Below, one piece after another: positions 29,326-41,000 of a stretch of 64,000 bases of DNA. The translations under genes and the position numbers were made by a program. The notes below the pieces were generated by a model. The model searched no databases. It was not told where the DNA came from and was given only the letters and a program-made list of their open reading frames with translations. The stretch spans positions 49,454,091-49,518,090 of the forward strand of contig NC_053044.1 of NCBI RefSeq assembly GCF_003473485.1, given 5' to 3'. The stretch is from Medicago truncatula. Lineage: Eukaryota > Streptophyta > Magnoliopsida > Fabales > Fabaceae. Position 1 is the stretch's first letter; the number at the start of each line of letters is the position of its first letter.

Positions 29326-32300
29326 ATGCCAGAAAAGAAGTCTAAGAAAGTTACCTTCTCTGAAAACGCCATCGCCACAATCACACAACGGTATCTTCTC
29401 TCTCTCTCTCTCTCTCTCTCACTCACTCTCTCTCTTGATTTTTTGATTTGATTATGCTGAATCAATTTTTGTGTTTTGCAGGTATGACGTAGCGACTGTG
29501 TTGACGGTGTTTCAGGAATTATCACATTACGCTGCTGACGAGAATTTTAATTGGAATGAATTGGTGAAGAAAACCACCACTGGTATTTCTACTGCCAGAG
29601 AATATCAGATGCTATGGCGTCACTTGGCGTATGGTTATTCCTTTCCCGAAGATCTCGATCAAGAAGCTCAACCTATGGTGTGTATCATACTACTGTTTTT
29701 TTATATTAATGTTTATTAGAGATATTTCATGATCTAATATCCTTGTTTAGTTTGGTTAGTTTGGTTAGCTTTCGATGTTTGTGTCTGTTATTTGCTGGAT
29801 CAATAAGAAGGGATGCTGCGATCGTTAATTGATATTTCTGAATATTTTCAGTTCTGAATCTTGAATTTGAAAATTCGTATTACAATCATTTACAGAGATA
29901 CCAATCTTCATCCACTTAACGCCCTGTTTGGATAAATAGCTGATTTGCAGCTTACAGCTTACACATTTATCATGATAAACACTTATATATAAGCTATTTC
30001 GATAGAAAAAGATAAAATAAAGTTAAAATTGTTTTCCATATAACCTGTAAGCTGTTTCAATAAACTATCTTGGAGAACTTATTAAAATAAGCTGAAAACA
30101 GCTTATGAATAATGTCATAGGCTGTTTTCGTAAGTTCTCTGAAACAGTCTCATAAAACTTATAACAATAGATAAACTCAAATAAGCCAATACTTACAAGT
30201 GACGGTGCTTATGTGGCACTTAACAAGCTGTTAGGAACAGCTATGCCTAAGCTAAAACTACTATTGCTATCTGACATCGGTGATAAGTGATCATTCAGTT
30301 GAACATGATTTTGAATTACTTGAATGTGTTGGAAGGCGCCTTATTTGTTGTCTGCCCCTATTGCTATCTGACATATATGATCAGAGATCATTCACTTGAA
30401 CATGCTTTTGAATTACTTGAATGTGTTAGAAAGCGCCTTATTTGTTGTCTTCCCCTAGCGCTTTAGTTGTTGTAACTTAGCTGCCTTTGTTTGAGCATTC
30501 AACTTCGTCAGTGTGCTGGTTGTGAAGGATGTGTTTAGTCTCACATCGCTTAGAGATATGACGTAAGTAGTACCTGCAAGGCCGCAGTCCTCACCTTACA
30601 AGCTGGTTTTGTAGTGAAGAATTAGACTTTAAGTCCATATTCTATTATTACTAATCAGTTGTAGTTACTATCACAATACATTCATTTAAGTCCATACTGG
30701 ATGTATTTTATGCATAATTTACCTTCGGTTTATTCTCTGTCAAAATTTATGTGATTAATAGTTGAATTTTTGTTAGCAATATAAAGTTTCTCAGCATGCA
30801 GAAGATAAGAACATTGTCATTATTCTGCATATTGTTTTAGTCACAACCATCGTTTTACATGTACTGCCTTTGTTACTCTTCCAATTGCCGTTACCATTTT
30901 CAACTGTCCTCTTATTTTTTATTGAATTTTTGTTTCGTAGATTCTTGAATAGGGATTGTACTTTCTTGTATTATTCATTCTTTTTTGGATTCGTATTTTC
31001 AGGATGATGATAGTGACCTAGATTGCGAGCTGGAATCATTACCTTCTGGATGTGCGGAATCTACATCAGAGACTTCAGCATGTGTGAAGGTGAACATACT
31101 AATATACTAATGATGACATTCCATTTCAATATTTTAAAACTGTGTTCACTACTTAGCTAGTTACTCTTTACTTATTAGATTATTATATTATTAGACTTCT
31201 ATTAAATGAAACAGTATTTGTGGCACATTTCTCAAATTGTCTTGTTGGAATCACACATTTAAATTTTATAAATCTCTTTCTGATTGTGGGAAGCTTATAA
31301 TTATATTCTTGTGAAAAAGCGGATTCTATCAGATTAATATCTGACAGTGATAGGACTAGTAATGTTTTATGCTTATGAAGAATCAGCAAAAACAAAAAAA
31401 AAAAGTGTAGCAGAAATGAGAATGTAGAAAGGGATGAATGTGTATACTAGAAAATAATGACATTATGGATGAATATATGATACGAAGTTGATGTAGAACC
31501 TATAAAAGGAGCAGATAACATACACTTTCCTATGGTGGTTTTGGTCACATTAGAAGAGTAGTAGAGGTTTCATTGGAGAAATTGGATGATACAGATTCTC
31601 TGATTAAAATAGGTAGAAGTCCTAAAAAAGTATAGAAGACTCCAATGAAAAAGAATTTTCTAATGTTTTTTCTGAAAATACGGTTTTTGATAGAGCCTAT
31701 TTTTGTTGGTTGATCCAAGTGATAGTTCCATTTAATATGGAATAAATAAGTTCTTATGGTTTCAATGTTTAAACACCGTGATTGTGCTATTTGTTGTTCT
31801 TTAAATCTGACTAGCCTGATTCTCTGGGTTGTTTAATCATCAGGTGATAATTGCTTCCCGCACACTAAGTGAATCTACCCCCAGTAGCGCAACAATTGAG
31901 GCTCCAATGACTGTAAATTTTCCTGTTTGCCATTCATCACGAACTTCAAATATTTCGCAGCCCTCTATCTTGATGGATCAGTCAAGCATTATGTTTCCAG
32001 TTACTGTCCCGAGACAGACACTGCCAACTGTATCATCAACCGATGCTTTAGAAACCAAGGTAACAATTGGTGGTACCGCAGCTTCCAAAAGGAAAAGAAA
32101 AGCATGGTCAGAGGAAGAGGACAATTTGCTACGGGATGCTGTTCAGAAATGGGGTGAAGGGAATTGGGCTACCATGGCAAAAGGAGACAGCTTTCCTATT
32201 AAGAGAAGTGCAACACAATTGTCTCAGGTGTTTTTTCAATCCTAAAAGTTTGTGAATTACGTGGCATTCTCCACTGTCATTATATCATTTCTTTATCAGT

Positions 32301-35300
32301 AATTCAACATGCACATGTATTATGTATATTTCATGTCAGTGTTTGGTTGCTTAGTGGTCATAGCCCTATAACAGTACCCTTTGGCAATTAGAAAGAACTA
32401 TAAAAATCCTTACATCCTGTGTTATATAACCATTTGTAGTTTATTTAATCTTTGGCCTAGAATGTTGCCAAGATTCATTATATGTACACTATACACTATC
32501 CATTACATTTGCCTACCAGCCTGATTTTTCCTTAAATTCAAGACAGATAAGTTAAATCACTTAATGCTCATTCTCTTTGTGGTTGATACTTTTAAAATAG
32601 TCAATTTGCTAACCATGTATATTTATCAAAATTCATTCTGGTTTATGTTATTATGTTGATTAATAAGGTAGATAATGGTGGCAGGCATTATTTAAAGTTA
32701 AATATTGATAGGAGGTCACGATCCTTGATTTCCTATAGATTGATTGCTATGTTGACTTGGATGCTAATAAGTTGTCGTATTATGTGATTTTTCTCTTCTA
32801 ACATGGCAGCCTTGGCAGATCTATCTATACCAGCTAGATCTATTATTGGGAGAATTTACTTTAGCTTGTGTGCAGCTATTGTAGTTGTGCCTGTTGAGGC
32901 CGACCATATTTAGTGTACATCTGTACACTGTGTTATGTTATCTCTTCCTTGATTTTAAAAGGATGAAAGAAAAATCATCAGTTGGAAAAAAAGTATGTGT
33001 TAATGCGTGCACAGTGCTTGTCATTCTGTAAATATTAATATTATATTTTACTGGAATCTGATGACTGATGGTACTAAATTTATTTTAAACCGTTGTCATC
33101 TAGTCAGGTCAGGATGCCTGGGTATCACCCAGTTCTCCCGGGTTCAAATCCCGGCAACGGAGTTTACATGTACAAAATGTGTAATTTGTGATGGTTTAGG
33201 TCATAGTAAAATGAGTATTTGTTTTGCGTTTAGTTTCGCAGGTACAGTTTTTTGTACCTGTTGTTTTTGTTTCCGTTTTACCTTTACTGTTAATTGACTA
33301 TTAATACTACACGTTGTCATGGTCTATCCAAATACTCAGAGGTGGAGTGCTTTAAGAAAGAAAGACGGCAGTGCCAATCCAGGACCCACCGCGACCACTG
33401 TGACCACCAACACACAGTATACTGCTGAACAGTTGGCAACTCGTCACTCCTTAAATTTAGCCCTTGACATGCCATTCAAAAAGTTATCTGCTCCTGGAGT
33501 GACTGATCCTGGTAATTGTCATTTGACTCTTATTTTAATTTATTTTCATATTAATCCAATTCCAGAATTTGCTAGCTGTATTTGTTTATTGTTTCTTTCT
33601 TTTCTTTTTCACTTGTAGTCTCTATCTAACTACCGACCAAGTCTCAGGTTAACTTTATGTTATGTTGGCTCTATTTGATGATTGTCTTCTCTAGACTTGG
33701 GAATAGGCTGTTAGTAGTTAAAGTTACAATCAGTACAAAAAAAATTATATCCCAAACCATTGAAAGAGATTTGGGGGAAAAGGCTAAGTTGTTGTTGCCA
33801 TTGATTGTATCTAAGGATTTTGTTATCGGTAATATGAAAGCACAGTTATAAGAAAACATCGAATGAGCACATTGCCGTCACCATCCTGCAGGTTATTTCT
33901 TGCAGGAGTTTTGCCTTGGTGACTTTCCCATTCTCCGAATTCCATCAAATAGTAATACTTTTTAACCGTAGTTTGTGTTCTTTGCTACACAGATTATTAT
34001 TGTTTTGATGGCTTTGAAGTTTTTCTCTAAACTTAAGTATTCAATTTAGTTAACAGCTACTAAAGGAATTTTATACCTAATTAGGCGAGTAAAGTAAACT
34101 GTTAAATGTTGGCTCATAAATCTTCTGGAAATGTGTTGTTTTTTGTTTCAATTTTTCAATGTAAGGCTCGTGAATCTAATAAAAAAATTGTTATTTATAA
34201 GTCATTTATCTATTACTTTAGTGGAAATCTGAATAACTTATATGGTTGCAGGTAGGACATCCACATCAATAAAAAATCAAGTGCAGCCTCGTAATACGGC
34301 GCAATTCTCCACAATTCGTAGTTCTGTACCATCTCAACGTCCGGCTCAACAAGCTTGTGGTTCCCCTACGAAACCCAAACTGGCCTCTGAAAATTCAGTC
34401 TCAAAGTGTAATGCAATGTCTGCTCGTGAGTCAAAACCTGGCATTGTTCATTCTGGAGCGCAAACACAAACTGTTTCGCGAACAAATGCTGCGCCACATT
34501 TGATGGTTTCTCAAGCAAAAAATGTGGCACATACTGTTCCTGCTTGCAGTACTTTGACAAAGACACCCATTTCTGCTGGTGGGCACCAAAAGATTCGTTC
34601 AAATGTGCCTGCTGGTAGTTCTTTGACAAAGACACCCATTTCTACTGGTTTGGCTCCTGTTCAGCCAAATGTAAATGTGCCTGACGGTAGGTCTTTATCA
34701 AGAACACCCATTGCTGCTGGTTTGCCTTCTAACCAAAAGGTTCATTCAAATGTGCATGTTGGTAGTTCTTTGACGAAGATACCCATTTCTGCTGGTTTGC
34801 CTTCTAACCAAAAGGTTTATTCAAATGTGCCTGCCGCTAGTTCTTTGACGAAGACACCCAATTCTGCCGGTTTACCTTCTGACCCAAAGGTTCATTCAAA
34901 TGTAGCTGCCGGTAGTTCTTTGCCAAAGACACCCATTTCTGCTGGTTTGCCTTCTAACCAAAAGGTTCATTCAAATGTACTTGCTGGTAGTTCTTTGACA
35001 AAGCCACCCATTTCTGTTGGTTTGCCTTCTGACCCAAAGGTTCATTCAAATGTGTCTACTGGTAGTTCTTTGACAAAGACACCCATTTCTGCTGGTTTGC
35101 CTTCTAACCAAAAGGTTCATTCAAATGTGCCTACTGGTAATTCTTTGACAAAGACACCCATTTCTTCTTGTTTGCCTTCCAACCAAAAGGTTCATTTAAA
35201 TGTGTCTGCCGGTAATTCTTTGACGAAGACACCCATTACTGCTGGTTTGCCTTCTAATCAAAAGGCTCATTCAAACGTGCCTGCCGGCAGTTCTTTGACG

Positions 35301-36710
35301 AAGACGCCCATTACTGCTGGTTTGCCTTCTAATCAAAAGGCTCATTCAAACGTGCCTGCCGGCAGTTCTTTGACGAAGACACCCATTTCTGTTGGTTTGC
35401 CTTCTAACCAAAAGGCTCATTCAAACGTGCCTGCCGGCAGTTCTTTGACGAAGACGCCCATTTCTGTTGGTTTGCCTTCTGACAAAAAGGTTCATTTAAA
35501 TGTGCATGTTGCTAGTTCTCTGACAAAGACACCCATTTCTGCTAGTTCACCTTCTAACCAAAAGGTCCATTCAAATGTACCTGTCGGTAGTTCTTTGACG
35601 AAGACACCCATTTCTTCTGGTTTGTCTTCTGACAAAAAGGTTCATTCTAATGTACCTGTTGCTAGTTCTCTGACAAAGACACCCATTTATGCTGGTTTGC
35701 CTTCGGGCCCAAAGGTTCATTCAAATGTGCCTGCTGGTAATTCTTTGACAAAGACACCCGTTTCGGCTAGTTCGCCTTCTGACCCAAAGGTTCATTCAAA
35801 TGTACCTGCTGGTAATTCTGTGACAAAGACACCCATTTCGGCTGGTTTGCCTTCTGACCCAAAGGTTCATTCAAATGTGCCTGCTGGTAATACTTTGACA
35901 AAGACACCCATTTCCGCTGGTTTGCCTTCCGACCCTAAGGTTCATTCAAATGTGCCTGCTGGTAATTCTTTGACAAAGATACCCATTTCCGCTGGTTTTC
36001 CTTCGGACCCAAAAGTTCATTCAAATGTGCCTGCTGGTAATTCTTTGACTAAGACACCCATTTCTGCTTGTTTGCCTTCTGACCCAAAGGTTCATTCAAA
36101 TGTGCTTGCTGGCAATTCTTTGACAAAGACACCCATTTCCACTGGTTTGCCTTCTGACCAAAAGGTTTATTCCAATGTGCCTTATTAACTTCTTACATCA
36201 TGCAATTAGTATATCAAATATTTGTCTCCCTAAAAAATGGAGTTTTTTTTTTGCTTATTTTTGTGTCTATTGTCTCAACAGGATAAACATGTTACCTCTG
36301 TGAAAGAAGAGGAAAAAAGACTCGCTGAGCCTGGCTCCACACCAAAAGAGAATGTGAAAGAGGAAGCTTCTACATCTACTACTGAGGGCCAGGTAAATAG
36401 AAAACTGGATAAGGCGAGGCTAGATTTAGATAAAGCTAAAAGCATGCCCAGTGAGGAAGTTTTGGAACACAAAGCAGTGCCTCAAAATCCTGTAGGGTCT
36501 GAAGAGCGAGGAAGTGTTAAGAATTCAAATTTTACCCCCAACAAGGCCACTGAGAATGGAAATGACAATTTGAATAAGGAAAGTCAAAATCTAAATCAAG
36601 ACAAGAAGACAAGTTCTGTTAATGAAAACTCTCAGCATCAGAACATGAAAGAGAAACTCGTAAATTTGCCAAAACAAGATGAATGTCGTCAAGGTTTGGA
36701 AGTGCCGTGA
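29326..36710 (+). CDS. Single-MYB-repeat (homeodomain-like) protein, DRMY1-like, with 25-aa repeat array
   Basis: Exons: 29326-29390, 29482-29677, 31003-31089, 31844-32227, 33340-33511, 34252-36164, 36282-36710; phases agree, 1081 aa. Conserved N-terminus (TFSENAIATITQRYDV; TTGISTAREYQMLWRHLAY), an acidic DDDSDLDCELESLP, then one MYB/SANT repeat at about residues 198-254 (KAWSEEEDNLLRDAVQKWG ... RSATQLSQRWSALRKKDG, split by intron 4). This order matches plant homeodomain-like proteins of the Arabidopsis DRMY1/DP1 type, nuclear regulators of growth; the assignment rests on memory. Exon 6 is dominated by about 22 tandem 25-residue repeats (consensus around SNVPAGSSLTKTPISAGLP), which I do not know from the family. 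The C-terminus is charged and Lys/Glu-rich. The exon 6 donor (AAG/gtttat) lies inside the last repeat; if not used, translation stops at 36188. Confidence 0.85.
29397..29435 (+). repeat. CT microsatellite in intron 1 of the MYB-like gene
   Basis: A run of tc/ct dinucleotides interrupted by cactcact, starting seven bases after the exon 1 donor. Confidence 0.7.
29920..30200. mobile_element. MITE in intron 2 of the MYB-like gene
   Basis: It begins gccctgtttggataaatagc. Inside are many inverted snippets of aagctgttt/aaacagctt (for example ataacctgtaagctgtttca and aagctgaaaacagcttatga). This is the pattern of the abundant legume MITEs with gtttggataaacagctt ends. The right boundary is approximate. 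Confidence 0.5.
30267..30457. repeat. Diverged tandem duplication of about 95 bp in intron 2 of the MYB-like gene
   Basis: Two adjacent copies contain attgctatctgacat, then gaacatg(a/c)ttttgaattac and gcgccttatttgttgtct. They differ at several positions and by short gaps. Confidence 0.65.
33089..33162 (+). tRNA. tRNA-Glu-like sequence, probably a pseudogene, anticodon changed to ATC
   Basis: A 74-base segment in intron 4 of the MYB-like gene matches the layout of plant tRNA-Glu. It has acceptor strands CCGTTG and CAACGG, D-arm TCTA...AGGA, and T-arm CCCGGGTTCAAATCCCGG. The first base is A instead of T, so the first acceptor pair is lost. The anticodon stem (CCTGG against CCAGT) has a mismatch at its base. 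The anticodon loop GTATCAC gives ATC in place of the Glu TTC or CTC. It may be a tRNA pseudogene or the head of a SINE. An intact, charged tRNA is unlikely. Confidence 0.6.
34540..36180 (+). repeat. 75-bp coding minisatellite, about 22 units
   Basis: Within exon 6 of the MYB-like gene a 75-bp unit (25 codons) repeats about 22 times. From about 34747 to 36172 (19 units) the spacing is exactly 75 bp; the first few units are diverged. The encoded unit centres on SLTKTPISAGLPS(N/D)(Q/P)KVHSN. Units 35221-35460 are the most alike, suggesting recent local expansion. Differences between units are mostly substitutions, and none is a frameshift or stop until the final unit, so the array appears to be kept in frame. 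Confidence 0.95.
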
Positions 36711-38064
36711 AAGTAGAAATTGAACACAGGTAGTGGTATAGTATCTAGGGGATTTTAGGCAAATGTATACTGCCGATATTATTACTTTGCAATTGCTTTC
36801 CTTTTTTTCTAAATTATGGATTGGTTTCTTGCAAATTTTTACAGTATGAGTGGTAAAAAGATTTTTGTAGAAAACGTCTTCACAGTTATCTAAATCCCCA
36901 ATATTCAATTTCTTAGATGTTGAAAAATACAACTAAATAAAGGTAAATGAAAAATGATACTCCAATACTAAATTTGTTTGAAAAATGGGTTACTATTACT
37001 AAATTACCTTTTGATTAAATGCTCAATGTTGATTTTTCATATTCAAAGATAGTAATTGGTAGTATTAATAAGGGTATAGTTGAAAAAAAGTGATAAATGC
37101 ATTTAAAAATTTGTAGAAAGTCTTATATTTAGGGACCTTTTTCTTTAAATGGTATTGTAATTAGGGACGGAGGTAGTAGATTTCTTTTTAGTTTTTTTTT
37201 TCTTCTTCTTGAAACAGGTTTCGTTTGAAAGTCAAATACCACTAATTAGTGATATAATATAGCGTCTATTAGGCTAGTAATTAGATTAAATAAATAAACA
37301 ACTTATTGTACCTTTTGAATAAGTAACAACAATATTGTTGGATAATGTATGTTATTTTTAACTTCATATAAAATAAATTTATATATCCAATTGGAAATGT
37401 ATTTGATCATATCAAGTCGAATTATTTAAGGAAGCAATTCAAACTGAATCAAATTGTAGGTTGTTTTAATATTTCGTTTTGATGACTTTTTGTCGTTAAA
37501 TTGATCTAAACCATATTGCAAATACCCCAAGGTGAAATGTTTTTAATTTAAATGTATTTATTTTGTCTTCATGGTTGCACAAATATGAGATTTTAGTATG
37601 TTTCTTTTTGTTGGTAGAACATACAACTGTGGTGATATAATTCTTTGCTACCAATGTAGAAAATGAGATTAAAACACAATTTTTTAAATGACATAAAATC
37701 GAAATATTTTTAGAAAAATATCACCTCACCAAAATCGAAGTATATGTATGCAAATGTTTGCACGAATATTTAATATATCCATTGAAATCAAGATACAATC
37801 ATCTATACTCTCCTAAACAAGTAAGTACATAGACACATGCAAATGCTGACATGCTAAAAGTTTGTATATAAAAACATCCTCACTATTTAAAGCATAACTT
37901 AATCTCAAGAAGAATTGAAAAAAATCAAATTCAGATTCTATCGTTAATTAAAGCGACATTAATGACTATTTTACCAGTGTTCCCTAGGAGGTTTGAATAT
38001 CTCTTGAGGATAAAAGATCAAATTCTTACCACTAAACTGACACCTCATTGATAGACTACAACAT
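36711..38064. other. Convergent intergenic region, no gene
   Basis: Holds the 3' flanks of the MYB-like gene (+) and the NET2 gene (minus). Around 37120-37180 the phrases tatatttagggacctttttc and aattagggacggaggtagta suggest a degraded Stowaway-type MITE. Otherwise AT-rich. Confidence 0.5.
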
Positions 38065-41000
38065 CTATATTGGGGCATCATTAGCTTCTGCTAGATCACT
38101 GTATTGTCTCTGTAGTGCTGGATTTACACATGCAAACATTGATTGCCTTTGTTTCTTCAACTTGATTCCGAATAAGAAAGACCTCAAAGGCATTCTAGCG
38201 CGACTTGTGGAATTTTTATCATGATTGTTATCTCCCATTGCTTGACTCAATTCTTCAAGTATTTTTTCAACTTCATTTTTAAGTCCTTTTACATAACTCA
38301 AACCTTCTTGTAGTTCACTAGAAACCTTGTTGATTTCTTGTTTCATGTTGAGAACTTCGCCTTGAAACTTTGCAGCTTGATGCTCACTAAGTTCTACTCT
38401 TTTTGACGATGAATCTGGATTCCCAGCACTTGCTATTTCATCTTGTAAGCTACACATTGATGGATGTCTAGCTTGTAAATCATCCTGCAATACTTCATTG
38501 TGTTCTAACCATAATGATAACTCAGTTCTTATTTCTCTCAAATGTCTAAATATTGGCTTTATTTCTGACTGTACAGCTTTTGAAGCGATCTTGTTATCCG
38601 ACAAATTGTTATTCTGCTTTATTTTTCTTAGTTCTACTTTTAAGTCCTGTAAAGATTGTTGGAACTTTTGAATTTGATGAACTGAAGTGCTAAACCTCAA
38701 CCAGAATTCTAAATTCTCCTCAAGCAAACCATCAATTTCGAAGCGGAATTTCTTTTCTAACAGTGAAAGGGAATGGTCTTTGTCAATTTGTCTTTCTCTC
38801 ACCACAAAAAATCTTGTCTTTCCAATTGATGACATATCGATATTTCCTGTGTTTTCAACATGTTGGTGTTGATCTTCTAAAGAAGTACTAGCTATATCTG
38901 AAGCTGGAATTTCAGTACCCTCCCTGTTATCTCCTTGAACCGCATTTTCAAGAGGCGCTTCTTCGGTTAGAGTGGTGCGAGGACTTTCATCCGGATTTGT
39001 TTCTGAATAGGTAAGCTTATTTTGTAAAATGTTTATCTCTTCATCCTTAGTGGCAACTACATTCTTCAGTTCCCTTACCTGCAGATATGCATAATGCATA
39101 TCGAATTAGTTTTATGGTGACTCGAAACCTACTTAGTTGACTTTAACAAGATTATCATACAGACTTTTACTAGATTTGTTATGAAGTTGTATTGTTAATA
39201 ACATGATACATATTTAAGTAATTATAATTAATAATTCTAAAAATTATACTTATGGATCTTTTAATTTGACTTTACATGTTAAGAATGAATTTAATTATAA
39301 AGCAAGATATTTACCTTAAGTGCCAATTCAAAAATGCTGTTTCGATTTTTATTCTCCACATTGTTGAGCTTTCCCGTTACATCGTTATAGTTCTTCAAAA
39401 CTGATGTGTACTCCTCCAACATAATCTTTTCTCTTTCATCTGATCCATTTACAAACATCTGATTCAATTTAGTTTGATCTTTTTCCTCCTTAGTTTCCAG
39501 ATCAAGTGATTCAACTTTAACATTACGTATTGTCTCAGAGAAATCATCTTTATCCTGTTGTGTTAGATCTTGCACACCTTCAGTCCTAAAATCAATATTA
39601 TTCTTCAATCTAGACTTATCATCTTCATTTTCGACTTCACCGATATTTTCGGCACGATCTTCCTTAGCATCATTCACGATTGCTAAATTATTATTAGACA
39701 GTTCATCTACAGGTTTTTCAAAATCCTCACTTGGTTTTCCATTAGAAAAACTCGTATTCTTGTTAAGTACCAAATTCTCCGCTTCCTCATCTAGTTTCAC
39801 ATTTTTCAGTTTTCCTGAAAGATGCTCAAGATTAAAATTAGCTTCATGAAAGTGTGTTTTGAGGCTGTTATCTTGCATTTCGACACTTTTGTTGAGAGTT
39901 TTAATTCTCTTCAACTCCTCTTCCAATTCTTTCATCTTCTTGTTACTATTTTCTGAATCTTCAATCAACATTTCCTTATCCTCTTCTAAGCTTTGTATAT
40001 TTGTTTGAAGTTCATCTGCTTCTGATCTTAGTCTCTTCACCAATCCATTCTGAGAAGTAACTGCCGTTTCCAAACTAACAACCTTACCTACAAGCTCATC
40101 GATCATCTCTGCAATTTCTGTCATAGTAAGCGAGTTTCCCGAATCTTCCTCAAGCTTTTCCTTAATCTTCTCTTGCAACATCCCTATATCATGTTCAAGC
40201 ATATCTTTTTCAAAGCTAGCTATCTCTTCTTCATCTTTACTTTTTGTTTCTGTTTTTTCATCTCCCTGATTTGTTTGCTTGGAAACGAAGTTACCTCTAA
40301 GGTTTTCAAATTTGTAATGAACTTCCTTAACCTTTTGGTATGCTTCTCTAGCTTCCTCAGATGATCGTGACTGTACCTCTTTCAACTTATTTAGGGTTTC
40401 TTTACATGAATTTAACGCCGTGGCTGCCATTAAAGCTCGTGCGTCGTTATCTTCAATTACTGTACTGATACTAAACTCATCTTGCAAACTGCAAACTCTT
40501 TTTTGCATTCCTGTAACTTTGTCTTCAATTTCCCAATATTTTTCATAGGAATGTTCATACAAACTCCTTACAAACTCTTTCTCAGTTTGCAATGCCAAAA
40601 TTTCTTTCTGAAGCTTGTCTATTTCAGCTAATGCTTCAACCTTACTCAAACCTGAACATTGAATTGTTGGATTTGAAACAGATTTTTCCGAGCTGACACT
40701 TCTTCTATGTGTTCCTTTTCTTGATAGCAACATAGACTGACTTCGAAAAACCTTCTTTGGGATACTTGGAGGTTTAGGGATGTTGCATTGTTTTTCTGTT
40801 TGGTTATTAGGGTTAGGAGGTAATGAATTAGTTTCAGGGACACTTTCTTCATCTTCATCTTCGTCTATTCTATAATGGACTTGTTCAGGAAAAACGGTGG
40901 CAATTGTGCGGTTCGCGCTTTGTAGCTCCTTTGATAGATGATCATATTTCTCTGCTAATGCTCTATATGCTCTAAAGGCTTCTTCCACAAAATTTATCAG

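Noticed and set aside
34540-36180. CRISPR-like regular array
   Set aside because: There are no unique spacers between repeats. The array is a coding minisatellite in a plant exon with an uninterrupted frame.
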